64,000 nucleotides of DNA, from NCBI RefSeq assembly GCF_003149455.1, contig NZ_QFFK01000005.1, positions 248,001-312,000 of the forward strand, given 5' to 3'. This document shows, piece by piece, positions 53,597 through 61,535 of the stretch. The translations under genes were made by a program, and so were the position numbers. This DNA comes from Chitinophaga deserti (GTDB taxonomy: Bacteria > Bacteroidota > Bacteroidia > Chitinophagales > Chitinophagaceae). Positions within the stretch are counted from its first letter, which is position 1. Every line of letters starts with the position of its first letter. Below the pieces are notes generated by a model, which made no database searches, was not told the DNA's origin, and saw nothing but the letters and a program-made list of their open reading frames with translations.

Positions 53597-54010
53597 ATGC
53601 CGAGAATAATGGCCATAGATTATGGCAAGAAGAGAACCGGACTGGCGGTAACCGACCCTTTGAAGATGATTGCCAGCGGGTTAGGTACTGTTCCTTCGCA
53701 TGAGCTGATCCCGTTTTTGAAGAAATATTTCGCTGCGGAAGCGGTGGAGCTGATCGTGATTGGCATGCCCCGTAACCTGGATGGCTCAGCCACAGATGCC
53801 ACTGCGCTGGTGAAAGAGTGCATCCGCATTCTGGGAAAGCATTTCCCGGAGATGCCCGTGAAGCAGGTAGACGAACGTTTTACCTCAAAAATGGCCTTTC
53901 AGAGCATGCTGGACAGCGGGCTGAAGAAGAAGGACCGGCAACAAAAAGGGCTGGTCGATGAAATAAGCGCCACCATTATCCTGCAGGAGTACCTCCAGTT
54001 CAACGGTTGA
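53597..54010 (+). CDS. ruvX: Holliday junction resolvase-like/pre-16S rRNA nuclease RuvX (YqgF)
   Basis: The 137-residue RNase H-fold protein has the YqgF motifs: MAIDYGKKRTGLAVTDP near residues 5-21 with the catalytic Asp, VIGMPRNLDGSATDAT near 55-70, and VDERFTSKMAF near 93. The C-terminal KGLVDEISATIILQEYL supplies the last acidic residues. It trims the 5' end of 16S rRNA in E. coli. It follows the prenyltransferase gene by three bases. Confidence 0.93.
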   Translation: MPRIMAIDYGKKRTGLAVTDPLKMIASGLGTVPSHELIPFLKKYFAAEAVELIVIGMPRNLDGSATDATALVKECIRILGKHFPEMPVKQVDERFTSKMAFQSMLDSGLKKKDRQQKGLVDEISATIILQEYLQFNG

Positions 54011-54036
54011 CGGCTTGCGGGAATTTCTTAAATTTG
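54007..54036 (+). promoter_or_regulatory. Promoter of def
   Basis: TTG at 54007-54009, a 19-base spacer and TAAATTTG at 54029-54036 match the Bacteroidetes consensus. Transcription would begin near 54042, which rules against a start codon at 54015 and supports ATG 54063 for def. Confidence 0.65.
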
Positions 54037-54062
54037 CATTTTCCAACAGATTCAGTATAACA

Positions 54063-54641
54063 ATGATTTTACCAATCGTAGCCTATGGAGCCCCTGTGCT
54101 CCGGGAATTTTGTCCGGACATTACGCCCGATTACCCTAACCTGCAGCAGCTCATCGCTAATATGTGGGAAACCATGTATGCATCCAGTGGGGTAGGCCTG
54201 GCTGCGCCCCAGATCAATAAGCCGATTCGGTTATTTGTGGTAGATAGTGCCCAGATTATTGATAACCTGGAAGAAGGAGAAAAGAATGATTTTCCCGGAG
54301 ATAAGGGCATTAAGCAGGTATTTATCAATGCACATATTGTAGATACAGACGGAGACGACTGGGCATATAACGAAGGTTGCCTCAGTATTCCTAAGGTACG
54401 TGAAGATGTATACCGCCCGGAGAAGGTAACCCTGCGGTATGTAGATGAGAACTTTCAGCCGCATGAGCAAACATTTCACGGGGTAACTGCCCGCGTGATC
54501 TTCCATGAATATGATCATATAGATGGTAAACTGTTTATTGACTACCTGAAGCCCCTGAAGAAAAGGCTGATCAAAAGCCGGCTCGATGATATTTCGAAAG
54601 GGAAAGTGCGGGTGGATTATAAGATGGTTTTTCCTAAATAA
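54063..54641 (+). CDS. def: Peptide deformylase
   Basis: All three deformylase motifs are present: GVGLAAPQI (residues about 44-52), EGCLSIP near 106 and HEYDHIDGKLFID near 150, providing the Cys and two His metal ligands and the catalytic Glu. The enzyme removes the formyl group from new proteins. A TTG at 54015 would extend the frame, but ATG 54063 gives the usual MILPIVAYGAPVLRE start and lies after the predicted promoter. The 192-residue length is normal. Confidence 0.95.
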   Translation: MILPIVAYGAPVLREFCPDITPDYPNLQQLIANMWETMYASSGVGLAAPQINKPIRLFVVDSAQIIDNLEEGEKNDFPGDKGIKQVFINAHIVDTDGDDWAYNEGCLSIPKVREDVYRPEKVTLRYVDENFQPHEQTFHGVTARVIFHEYDHIDGKLFIDYLKPLKKRLIKSRLDDISKGKVRVDYKMVFPK

Positions 54642-54754
54642 TAGTGTCCTGAAAAGGGTACAAAGGTCCGGCATTAAAAAATATATTTATGCCTGATAAA
54701 TTGATATTGTAATATTTTTTATTATTTTAGGGCCACTATTTCCGAATCCAACAC

Positions 54755-55306
54755 TTGGGAACTTCTAATACATATACCGAAATTGAACTGGTGCAGGGCC
54801 TCCGCGCTCGGGACCAGCAGATATTCGGCTACCTGTACGATCATTATTCGCCAGCGCTCTACGGCGTGGTGCTGAAAGTGCTCAATGATGAAAATATTGC
54901 CAGTGATGTATTGCAGGAAGTATTTTTAAAAATCTGGCGCGGGATAGAAAAGTATGACACAGAAAAAGGGCGTCTCTTTACCTGGATGCTCAATATTGCC
55001 CGTAATACTGCCATCGATACCCTCAGATCCAAAGCGCATAAGCTCGATCAAAAAATCCATGAACTCAACAACGACGTATATCTACAAACAAGTCAGCTTG
55101 CAGTTCATCCATCCGTGGATCACCTTGGCCTCACCAAAGTGCTGGAAAAGCTGAGTAAAGAACAGCGGACGATTATTGACCTTGCCTACTATAAAGGTTG
55201 TACTCAGGAAGAAATCGCCAGAGTGCTTGATATACCTTTGGGCACCGTCAAAACGCGCATGCGCAATGCGATCATTCAATTGAGGACTATTTTAAAACAG
55301 ATGTAA
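54755..55306 (+). CDS. ECF sigma-70 factor (paired with RskA-like anti-sigma)
   Basis: The 183-residue protein has region 2 (IFGYLYDHYSPALYGVVLKVLNDENIASDVLQEVFLKIWRGIEKYD) and region 4 (LEKLSKEQRTIIDLAYYKGCTQEEIARVLDIPLGTVKTRMRNAIIQL). The start must be TTG 54755: an in-frame stop lies at 54728 and no ATG occurs before region 2 is complete. It differs from the FecI type at 26734 and resembles SigK-like factors. The anti-sigma gene follows after eight bases. Confidence 0.9.
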   Translation: MGTSNTYTEIELVQGLRARDQQIFGYLYDHYSPALYGVVLKVLNDENIASDVLQEVFLKIWRGIEKYDTEKGRLFTWMLNIARNTAIDTLRSKAHKLDQKIHELNNDVYLQTSQLAVHPSVDHLGLTKVLEKLSKEQRTIIDLAYYKGCTQEEIARVLDIPLGTVKTRMRNAIIQLRTILKQM

Positions 55307-55314
55307 TTAGCAAA

Positions 55315-56166
55315 GTGGACGTTCAACGTTACATATCATCCGGTATCATCGAAAGCTTCGTAGCCGGGCTGGCAACCGATCCTGAGGTTAGGGATCTGCA
55401 CAGCGCTATGGAGCAATCGCCGGAGCTTAGAACCGCAGTAGACGCGGTTCAGCTCGATATGGAAACTTATGTCAACCTGCAAAGCATTCAGCCGCCTGCC
55501 GGCGTGAAAGACAAGCTGTTTCTTCAGATTAATAATGACCAGTCCTCAGAAATGACGGACGTTTTGGCTGCCGGCCCGGCCCCAGCATACGAAGTAGAGG
55601 TTCCCCGCGAACGGAAACCCCTTAAACTCGTGCATCCTGCATGGAGAGTAGTAGCTGCCGCTGCCATCGTTGGGCTCATTGCCTGCGGGTATTATATCAA
55701 CCAGCAGGCCAGCCAGGATAATGAATGGAAAACTAAATATGAAGCCCTTGTCAACGAAAAGGAGACAATGCTTGCTGAACAGAAAGTTTTCCAGACCCGT
55801 ATGGAAGAAAGTGAGCATATGCTCGCTACCATCCGTACCATGAAAATGGTGCCCATGTATACCGTAACGCCTACCAGGCCCGGCCTGCTCGCTACTGTTT
55901 ATTGGGATCCCAAATCACAGGAAGTACTGCTTACTGTACATAATCTCCCTGAACCTGCGCCCGATCAGCAATACCAGCTGTGGAGCATCGTCAACGGTAA
56001 ACCTGTGGACGCCGGCGTGTTCGACATGAGCAAAGCCACCGGAGGTTTCCAGAAAATGAAAGCCGTTACCAGTGCCCAGATGTTCGCCGTCACCCTCGAA
56101 AAGAAAGGCGGTTCCCCTACACCAACACTCGCGTCCATGTTCGTGGCCGGTAAAGTGGCCGGCTGA
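55315..56166 (+). CDS. RskA-like membrane anti-sigma factor
   Basis: The GTG-started 283-residue protein has an N-terminal cytosolic part (SSGIIESFVAGLATDPEVRDLHSAMEQSPELRTAVDAVQ) typical of sigma-K anti-sigma factors, a membrane helix (WRVVAAAAIVGLIACGYYI, residues about 107-125), a coiled-coil stretch (WKTKYEALVNEKETMLAEQKVFQTRMEESEHML) and a periplasmic RskA domain with LATVYWDPKSQEVLLTVHNLPEPAPDQQYQLWSIVNGKPVDAGVFD. It should hold the adjacent sigma factor until cleaved by membrane proteases. Confidence 0.9.
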   Translation: MDVQRYISSGIIESFVAGLATDPEVRDLHSAMEQSPELRTAVDAVQLDMETYVNLQSIQPPAGVKDKLFLQINNDQSSEMTDVLAAGPAPAYEVEVPRERKPLKLVHPAWRVVAAAAIVGLIACGYYINQQASQDNEWKTKYEALVNEKETMLAEQKVFQTRMEESEHMLATIRTMKMVPMYTVTPTRPGLLATVYWDPKSQEVLLTVHNLPEPAPDQQYQLWSIVNGKPVDAGVFDMSKATGGFQKMKAVTSAQMFAVTLEKKGGSPTPTLASMFVAGKVAG

Positions 56167-56189
56167 TGCATCCCCTTCAGGCCCGATTC

Positions 56190-56222
56190 TTGCACATGCC
56201 TGACAGGAAATACTTACTTTTG
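56190..56222 (+). promoter_or_regulatory. Promoter with -7 box four bases from the next start codon
   Basis: TTG at 56190-56192 and TACTTTTG at 56215-56222 with a 22-base spacer match the consensus. AGCA then leads to the ATG at 56227, again pointing to a leaderless or nearly leaderless mRNA. Confidence 0.6.
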
Positions 56223-56226
56223 AGCA

Positions 56227-57141
56227 ATGCGAAAAATCCTCCTGATCTTACTAACCCTTCCCGCCATATCCGCTTCCGCACAGGATACCGCACGATATAA
56301 AGGCATGACCGTCAATCTCGACGAGCATGTTGTAAAAGCCAAACGTGTAGGCTTCGACGTAAACGGATTCATCCGCCGCGTAGAGGAAGACACTACTTTT
56401 TACCGCGCTTTCAAGAATCTCCGCATAGTAGGTTTCACTGCCGAAAATGATATCAGGATCACCGACCGTAAAGGCGGTAAAACAATCGCCTCCCTCGTAT
56501 CACGCACCCAACAACAGATGCAGAACGGCTGCCGCAGCATGCAGGTGCTAACCGAGAAAACTACCGGCAATTTCTACGACCGCAAAGGCGGCTACAATTA
56601 TTACACCGCCGAGCTGTACGCGAACCTGTTTTTCACGAAAGGTACTGTTTGCGGAGACGAGAGCGGCCCTGCCAAAGGAAGTCTGGCCCGCCATCGCTCA
56701 CAGCTTAAGCAGCTCATCTTCAACCCCGGAAAACCAATTACAGGGGTGCCGGTTGTTGGCAGCAAAGTAGCCGTTTTCGATCCCCATCTTATGCGGTATT
56801 ACGATTTCAGCGTCACATCACATGCACTTGCAGGTGTGGATTGCTATGTTTTTAGTGCAGTTATGAAGAAAAGCCTCAGCAGCATCGACCGTGCCGAGAT
56901 CGTGTATGATGAGCTGATTACCTGGTTTAATAAGGAAACGATGGAAATAGTTGGGCGTAAGTATTCCCTGTCTTACAAAACCCTCATTTTCGATTTCAAT
57001 GTGAAAATGAATGTGCAGATGACTAAATCCGGAGATCTCCTGCTGCCTGCTCTCATTACGTATGATGGTACCTGGAATGTACCTTTCAAGAAAAGGGAAA
57101 CGGCCGTATTTACCGCACGCTTCTCAGAATTCAAAAACTGA
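56227..57141 (+). CDS. Secreted protein of unknown function
   Basis: The 304-residue product has a signal peptide (MRKILLILLTLPAISASAQ). The mature part contains DEHVVKAKRVGFDVNGFIRRVEEDTTFYRAFKNLRIVGFTAENDI and a late VDCYVFSAVMKKSLSSIDRAEIVYDELITWFNKETMEIVGRKYSLSYKTLIFDFNVKMNVQM, a beta-rich stretch similar in style to outer-membrane lipid-handling domains. No catalytic motif is visible. It has its own promoter and is followed by a bidirectional terminator. I do not recognise the family. Confidence 0.78.
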   Translation: MRKILLILLTLPAISASAQDTARYKGMTVNLDEHVVKAKRVGFDVNGFIRRVEEDTTFYRAFKNLRIVGFTAENDIRITDRKGGKTIASLVSRTQQQMQNGCRSMQVLTEKTTGNFYDRKGGYNYYTAELYANLFFTKGTVCGDESGPAKGSLARHRSQLKQLIFNPGKPITGVPVVGSKVAVFDPHLMRYYDFSVTSHALAGVDCYVFSAVMKKSLSSIDRAEIVYDELITWFNKETMEIVGRKYSLSYKTLIFDFNVKMNVQMTKSGDLLLPALITYDGTWNVPFKKRETAVFTARFSEFKN

Positions 57142-57160
57142 TATCGCCCTCTTTCCATAA

Positions 57161-57193
57161 AAAAATCCCCCCGGTTCTGCCGGGGGGATTTTT
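57161..57193. terminator. Bidirectional terminator between convergent genes
   Basis: AAAAATCCCCCCGG and CCGGGGGGATTTTT form a perfect 14-bp stem with a TTCTG loop. It serves both the gene ending at 57141 and the minus-strand gene ending at 57211. Confidence 0.93.
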
Positions 57194-57210
57194 CATTTTA
57201 CAGCTATCTT

Positions 57211-58899
57211 TTAGCGGATGAGGGTAACGGTACCCTGCTTCCGGTAATATTTCAGGTTTGCCAGGTCTACATACTCCACGATCCATACATAAGTGCCAAC
57301 ATCGGCCGGGATGCCGTTATAAAATCCGTTCCAGGCCACCTGCGGATCTGTGGTATGGAACATGAAATTACCAATTCGGTTGTAGATACTGAGCTTATAC
57401 TGACCAATTTCACACCGGTATTTAGGCCGGAAGAAATCATTGGTACCATCCCCGTTCGGAGTAAAGCCGGTAGGGAAGTACATCACGCAATCGCAGGGAG
57501 CGAAGCTTACGCGGATAGAATCTACCGCCCTGCCGCAGGCATTTTGTGCTACAACAGCGTACCAGCCGCGGGTAGTAACGGGGAAGGTGGATACAGTGGA
57601 ACTGTCTTGCCACTTATAATTACTCCCCCCGCCAAATGGACGAAGGTTCAGTGTTTCGCCAAGGCACATGAGTGTGTCCTCACCAAGGTACACCCGGAGA
57701 GAATCCTCAAATACAACACGAATGGTATCCTGCTCTACACACCGCCCTATCTGCACCCGCACACTATAATAACCGGTTGAGTCTACGTAATAGGTAGCCT
57801 GATCGGAGCCGTCCTGCCAGCGGTAATTGCCGGTGCCATGGTCGGCAGATAGCACAAGAAAGTTGCCCTGGCAAAGGGAAGTGTCGTTACCCAGGCTAAA
57901 GTCGCGCAGGCGGCTGTATTGTACTTCGATGGTATCTATAACTGAACAGATGTTATTGATGTTAACGAACACTGAAAAATTACCGCTCCGGCGCACAGTG
58001 ATGGTGGGGGAGGTGGCACTGGTGCTCCAATCATAGGCGGTAGCGCCGGGTCGTGCCGCATTCAGCAAAATGGATTCGCCGGGGCAGAGCAGGGTATCGT
58101 TGCCAAGATTGAAAGGGTAGGGCGCTCCTGCGAAGGTGATGGTGACATCATCGGTATAATCACCGCAGCCATCTACCGTAGCGGTTACGCGATAGGTGCC
58201 TCCAGTTCCGGAAGCCACGATAGTGGGCGTTGTTTCCCCTGTACTCCAGACGTATGTGGCGTTCTGAGCCGTAGCATCGAGTGTGAAAAGTTCGCCGGTA
58301 CAAAGTGTTCGGTTAGGCCCCAGATCGATGGTTGGAATGGGGGAGATGAACAGGTTCACCGAATCTATTTCGCGGCAGCCGTTGATGGCAACGTGATAGG
58401 TAGCCATTTCTGTAGCGGTGAAAGTATTGGTGCCGGGCACGGTATCCTCAAGATAATACCATTCATAGGTAGCACCGGGTATGGCAGGAGCGGTAAGTGT
58501 GATATTGCCGCCTTCGCAGATAGTTATATTCTGAGGCCCGAGGTCGATGTTTTGTCGCGGTACAATGGTGATCGACTGTATGGAAATATCCTCTACCCCG
58601 TTGCGGTATGCTTTAAGGGTGACGGTGTAAGTGCCGGGCATTGTATACCGGTATTTGGCACCGGTGATGCGGTTACTGGAATCTTCGGTGTTTACCGGAG
58701 GGCTCACGAAATACCATTTCACGGAATCTATGCCGGTGGTATCGTCGGTGATGGTGAAAGCAACGCTGTCGTTAAGGCAGGTGGTGTTCCAGGTAAAGTT
58801 GGTGAGACGGGGGCGTGCGGCGGCGGAAAAAGATACAGCCACCAGGAGAAATAGCAGGAAGAGGTGAAGCGTCCTGAAACGGTTGAACATAGGAACCAT
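57211..58899 (-). CDS. Type IX secreted PKD-repeat surface protein with type B C-terminal domain
   Basis: The 562-residue protein has a signal peptide, a PKD-like domain (residues about 35-115) and five repeats of about 80 residues that each begin with a LGxDTxLCxGExLxLxA-like motif (for example LGNDTLLCPGESILLNA). The end, from CDCVMYFPTGFTPNGDGTNDFFRP to the last residue, is the gliding-motility-associated domain used as a type B sorting signal by the type IX system. It is probably an adhesin on the cell surface. ATG 58890 is an alternative start. A palindrome CCGCTAA-A-TTAGCGG (58904-58918) lies just upstream. Confidence 0.9.
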   Translation of the reverse strand: MVPMFNRFRTLHLFLLFLLVAVSFSAAARPRLTNFTWNTTCLNDSVAFTITDDTTGIDSVKWYFVSPPVNTEDSSNRITGAKYRYTMPGTYTVTLKAYRNGVEDISIQSITIVPRQNIDLGPQNITICEGGNITLTAPAIPGATYEWYYLEDTVPGTNTFTATEMATYHVAINGCREIDSVNLFISPIPTIDLGPNRTLCTGELFTLDATAQNATYVWSTGETTPTIVASGTGGTYRVTATVDGCGDYTDDVTITFAGAPYPFNLGNDTLLCPGESILLNAARPGATAYDWSTSATSPTITVRRSGNFSVFVNINNICSVIDTIEVQYSRLRDFSLGNDTSLCQGNFLVLSADHGTGNYRWQDGSDQATYYVDSTGYYSVRVQIGRCVEQDTIRVVFEDSLRVYLGEDTLMCLGETLNLRPFGGGSNYKWQDSSTVSTFPVTTRGWYAVVAQNACGRAVDSIRVSFAPCDCVMYFPTGFTPNGDGTNDFFRPKYRCEIGQYKLSIYNRIGNFMFHTTDPQVAWNGFYNGIPADVGTYVWIVEYVDLANLKYYRKQGTVTLIR

Positions 58900-58955
58900 G
58901 ACACCGCTAAATTAGCGGAATTTCTGATATGTAGATTGTTTTTAATAAAATAATT

Positions 58956-58984
58956 AGCCCCCGGGCTTTAAGGGCACGGGAGCT
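58956..58984 (-). terminator. Terminator after the first Mfa2-like gene
   Basis: On the minus strand AGCTCCCG and CGGGGGCT pair (one T-G) around a 13-base loop and are followed by AATTATTTTATT. It lies 22 bases past the stop of the gene ending at 59006. Confidence 0.6.
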
Positions 58985-59005
58985 GGTAATTTAAAATGAC
59001 CGGGA

Positions 59006-59971
59006 TCAAAAATCAATGACCGGGCTGGAGGCTTCCCAGATTACATTCAACTGTATATGCCATTCAGGTTTTTCTTCAGTTGGCGTAACAGACAGTGCAT
59101 TACCACTAAGAATAGTTGCTTTGTTTTTGGTGGCAGTCACATTCGGGATAACCTTCGTGTTCAGGACGGTGCCTGTTCCTCTTTCTTTAACAATTACTTT
59201 GACTTCGTAATGTGGTGCGGCAGAAGGTAAAGCATATGCTGTATAAGTATTGCCTGAGGATTTTGAGAACCGGAGATTCAAACCACCCCAGCTGGGGCTG
59301 GCGCTGTTGTAATGGAAATTATTGTGTGCTCCGAAAGCAATAACTTCAATATCCTTGTTGTCTGCTTCCAGTGCAGCGGCATCATTCACCCGTACTTCGA
59401 TTTTACTCATGTATCTGTCGAGGCTGATATTTGCCTGGGGTACTTCTCCGGAGGAAGGAACAATCAGGTCAAATTTTTTGAAGAACTGATCTTTCAGCGG
59501 ATACAGGAAATCTTGATTATCCCAATTGTAGGAGGCTCTTAAAGTTCCCAGTTCCGGACCAGATCCCATAATTTCTCCATCGCTGATAATCCTGAGAGAG
59601 TCAATAGATGCAACCATCAGAATGGTATAGCTTCCTGGTAAAAGAGTATCCTTAATTAACCCGAAATTGAGGCCGGAATTGGCAGGGGTTTGATGTTTGA
59701 GGTGTACTTTATTTCCGCTGGATTTTTCAAATGCGAAATAGTAAACATTGGAAACTTTTTCAGACAGCAGGGAGTCTCTGCCCTGGGCAGTTTGATATTT
59801 TCTTCCACCGGGAGTAGGCAGGACTTCCTGCTGCCGCAGGAAGTCTGAAACATTGAATTGAACAGCTATTTTTTTGTCAGATACAACAGAAGGCTCCTCC
59901 GGGGCAATTTCCTTCTTGCAAGCCAATAAGGCAAATCCCAGTATACAGGCTGAAAATAAAATCTGTCTCAT
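59006..59971 (-). CDS. Mfa2/FimB-like lipoprotein, copy 1
   Basis: The 321-residue lipoprotein has lipobox LLAC (Cys18) followed by KKE. Key segments are IAVQFNVSDFLRQQEVLPTPGGRK, DTLLPGSYTILMVASIDSL, LDRYMSKIEVRVNDAAALEADNKDIEVIAFG and a C-terminal WHIQLNVIWEASSPVIDF. The same order appears in the proteins encoded at 60069 and 62641. The RYMSKIEV segment fits the first-domain strand of FimB/Mfa2 fimbrial anchors of Bacteroidetes. It may be a surface anchor or minor fimbrial subunit. The family name is a moderate-confidence reading. Confidence 0.7.
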   Translation of the reverse strand: MRQILFSACILGFALLACKKEIAPEEPSVVSDKKIAVQFNVSDFLRQQEVLPTPGGRKYQTAQGRDSLLSEKVSNVYYFAFEKSSGNKVHLKHQTPANSGLNFGLIKDTLLPGSYTILMVASIDSLRIISDGEIMGSGPELGTLRASYNWDNQDFLYPLKDQFFKKFDLIVPSSGEVPQANISLDRYMSKIEVRVNDAAALEADNKDIEVIAFGAHNNFHYNSASPSWGGLNLRFSKSSGNTYTAYALPSAAPHYEVKVIVKERGTGTVLNTKVIPNVTATKNKATILSGNALSVTPTEEKPEWHIQLNVIWEASSPVIDF

Positions 59972-60022
59972 GATGATAATGTTTTTAGTGGGTGATTAAG
60001 GAATATATTTTTTAGAGGCGGG

Positions 60023-60052
60023 GTTGTTTAGTTTTGGCTTTTACTAAACAAC
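60023..60052. repeat. Perfect 10-bp inverted repeat between the two lipoprotein genes
   Basis: GTTGTTTAGT (60023-60032) and ACTAAACAAC (60043-60052) with a 10-base loop. There is no T tail in either direction, so it may be a processing or weak termination site for the gene ending at 60069. Confidence 0.55.
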
Positions 60053-60068
60053 GTTTCATATTTATTCT

Positions 60069-60995
60069 TTAAAATTCAACCACGATGTCGGAATTCCAGT
60101 CCTGGTTCAAGTGGATGTCCCAGTTGCCATTAGAGTTGGAATTAGCGCCGGTGAGGTTGCCTGAAATAATCGTACGTTGGTTGACTCCAACGGCGATATT
60201 GCTCAATGTTTTGGTGGAGATGACTGCGCCGGTTGATTTATCCTTTACCTTGATAGTAACATAGAGATCATTTTTGTTAAGAATATGACCTTCATACCGG
60301 GTTGCAGTGATGCGAGAGAGTGTGGTCATGGGCAACTCCATTTCCCACTCAGACTGAAAATTACTTACATGGAACCGATGATTCAGATTAGATACAGTTA
60401 CAACTACTTCCTGGTTATTGGCTTCCAGTGCTGCACCATCCAGCACATTCACTTCAATTTTACCAGTAGCACGGTTCAATGTTGTTCCTTCAATCACATT
60501 CGGGGCTCCGGGAGTAACAGTGAAATCAAACATTTTTGCATAAACATCACCTAGCGGAGCTAAAACACCATACTCAATGTGAGGTACCATCCACATATAA
60601 GTTCCTTCAACATAATTAACGGAGTCTTGCGCTGCAATTAGCAGAATGGTATAATTTCCTGCAGGAAGTGAATCGCGAATAGAACCAAAGGTGATGGGAT
60701 TAACATTAACAGACTGTCGGATCTGCCGGATAAAAGTATGATTGGGCTGCTGGAATACACCATAGATGATATGCGATACTTTATTAGACAGTAAAGAATC
60801 TTTTGCCTGTGGAGATGTATTCCGTGCCCCAGGCAGTGGCATCGTTTCAACTTTTTTAATGAAATCAGATACATTGACTTGAATCGGGTACTTTTCTCCG
60901 GAGGGGTAATATGTTTCTGGAGCTTCGGTTGATTGCTTTTTACATGCAAAGAAAAACAGGGCTGTTGTTGCGATGACGCAAAGGGTTTGTTTCAT
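60069..60995 (-). CDS. Mfa2/FimB-like lipoprotein, copy 2
   Basis: ATG at 60995 is chosen over the longer frame from 61073 because it gives MKQTLCVIATTALFFFACKKQ, a lipoprotein signal with Cys18. The 308-residue product shares with its neighbours IQVNVSDFIKKVETMPLPGARN, DSLPAGNYTILLIAAQDSV, LNRATGKIEVNVLDGAALEANNQEVVVTVSNL and a C-terminal WDIHLNQDWNSDIVVEF. It lies 97 bases upstream of copy 1 in the same direction. It is probably a surface or periplasmic lipoprotein of fimbria-related type; no partner fimbrillin gene is visible. Confidence 0.7.
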   Translation of the reverse strand: MKQTLCVIATTALFFFACKKQSTEAPETYYPSGEKYPIQVNVSDFIKKVETMPLPGARNTSPQAKDSLLSNKVSHIIYGVFQQPNHTFIRQIRQSVNVNPITFGSIRDSLPAGNYTILLIAAQDSVNYVEGTYMWMVPHIEYGVLAPLGDVYAKMFDFTVTPGAPNVIEGTTLNRATGKIEVNVLDGAALEANNQEVVVTVSNLNHRFHVSNFQSEWEMELPMTTLSRITATRYEGHILNKNDLYVTIKVKDKSTGAVISTKTLSNIAVGVNQRTIISGNLTGANSNSNGNWDIHLNQDWNSDIVVEF

Positions 60996-61535
60996 AAGTA
61001 TTGAATTTTTAGTGAAAAATTGTTGAGAGTAATGCATTCGATAACAACTGGGCATAACACGTCCATACCACATGCGGGCATAAGCATGGGAGTTACTGCC
61101 GACTTTGATGACCGTCAGGATTTTACTGACATCAAAGCATTAGTGCAGCAAGGAATATGTCATCAGTTTAATCGGACATTTTGCGGCGAATGTGACATAG
61201 GGCTGCATTGGGTTCGGGCGCATGCAGCGTAAAGGATTTATTTTCATTTTGAAATTGGATTAAACACAGGCAATGACAAACATGGGTATCCGGGATATTT
61301 TATTTCATGTCAATGCTAAATATTTCGTCAACCTATTAATACGAATAATTACAATAGATATTGTAGGGAAGATGAATTGTGTGGGAAATAAACTTCACGG
61401 GTTACAGTTATTAAAGGTAAATCGGTTATCATGTTGTAAAGGTAAACCGATACAACGCAACCTACCTGCGCAGTACAATATTTTGAGAAAAATTCCCGGC
61501 TATTTCGTGTAGCCGGGGGCGAGACGGAAGGGGAG
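60996..61535. other. Gap without a supported gene
   Basis: This 540-base AT-rich stretch holds the upstream region of the lipoprotein gene (no clear promoter box) and a terminator at 61487. Two small open frames on the plus strand here have no family features and are not called. Confidence 0.6.
61487..61517 (-). terminator. Terminator of the SDR gene
   Basis: On the minus strand CCCGGCTA and TAGCCGGG form a perfect 8-bp stem with a seven-base loop, followed by AATTTTTC. It lies 18 bases after the SDR stop. Confidence 0.8.

Noticed and set aside
61020-61232. Plus-strand open frame of 70 codons between lipoprotein copy 2 and the SDR gene
   Set aside because: It overlaps the upstream region of a minus-strand gene and has no recognisable motif, signal or ribosome-binding site.
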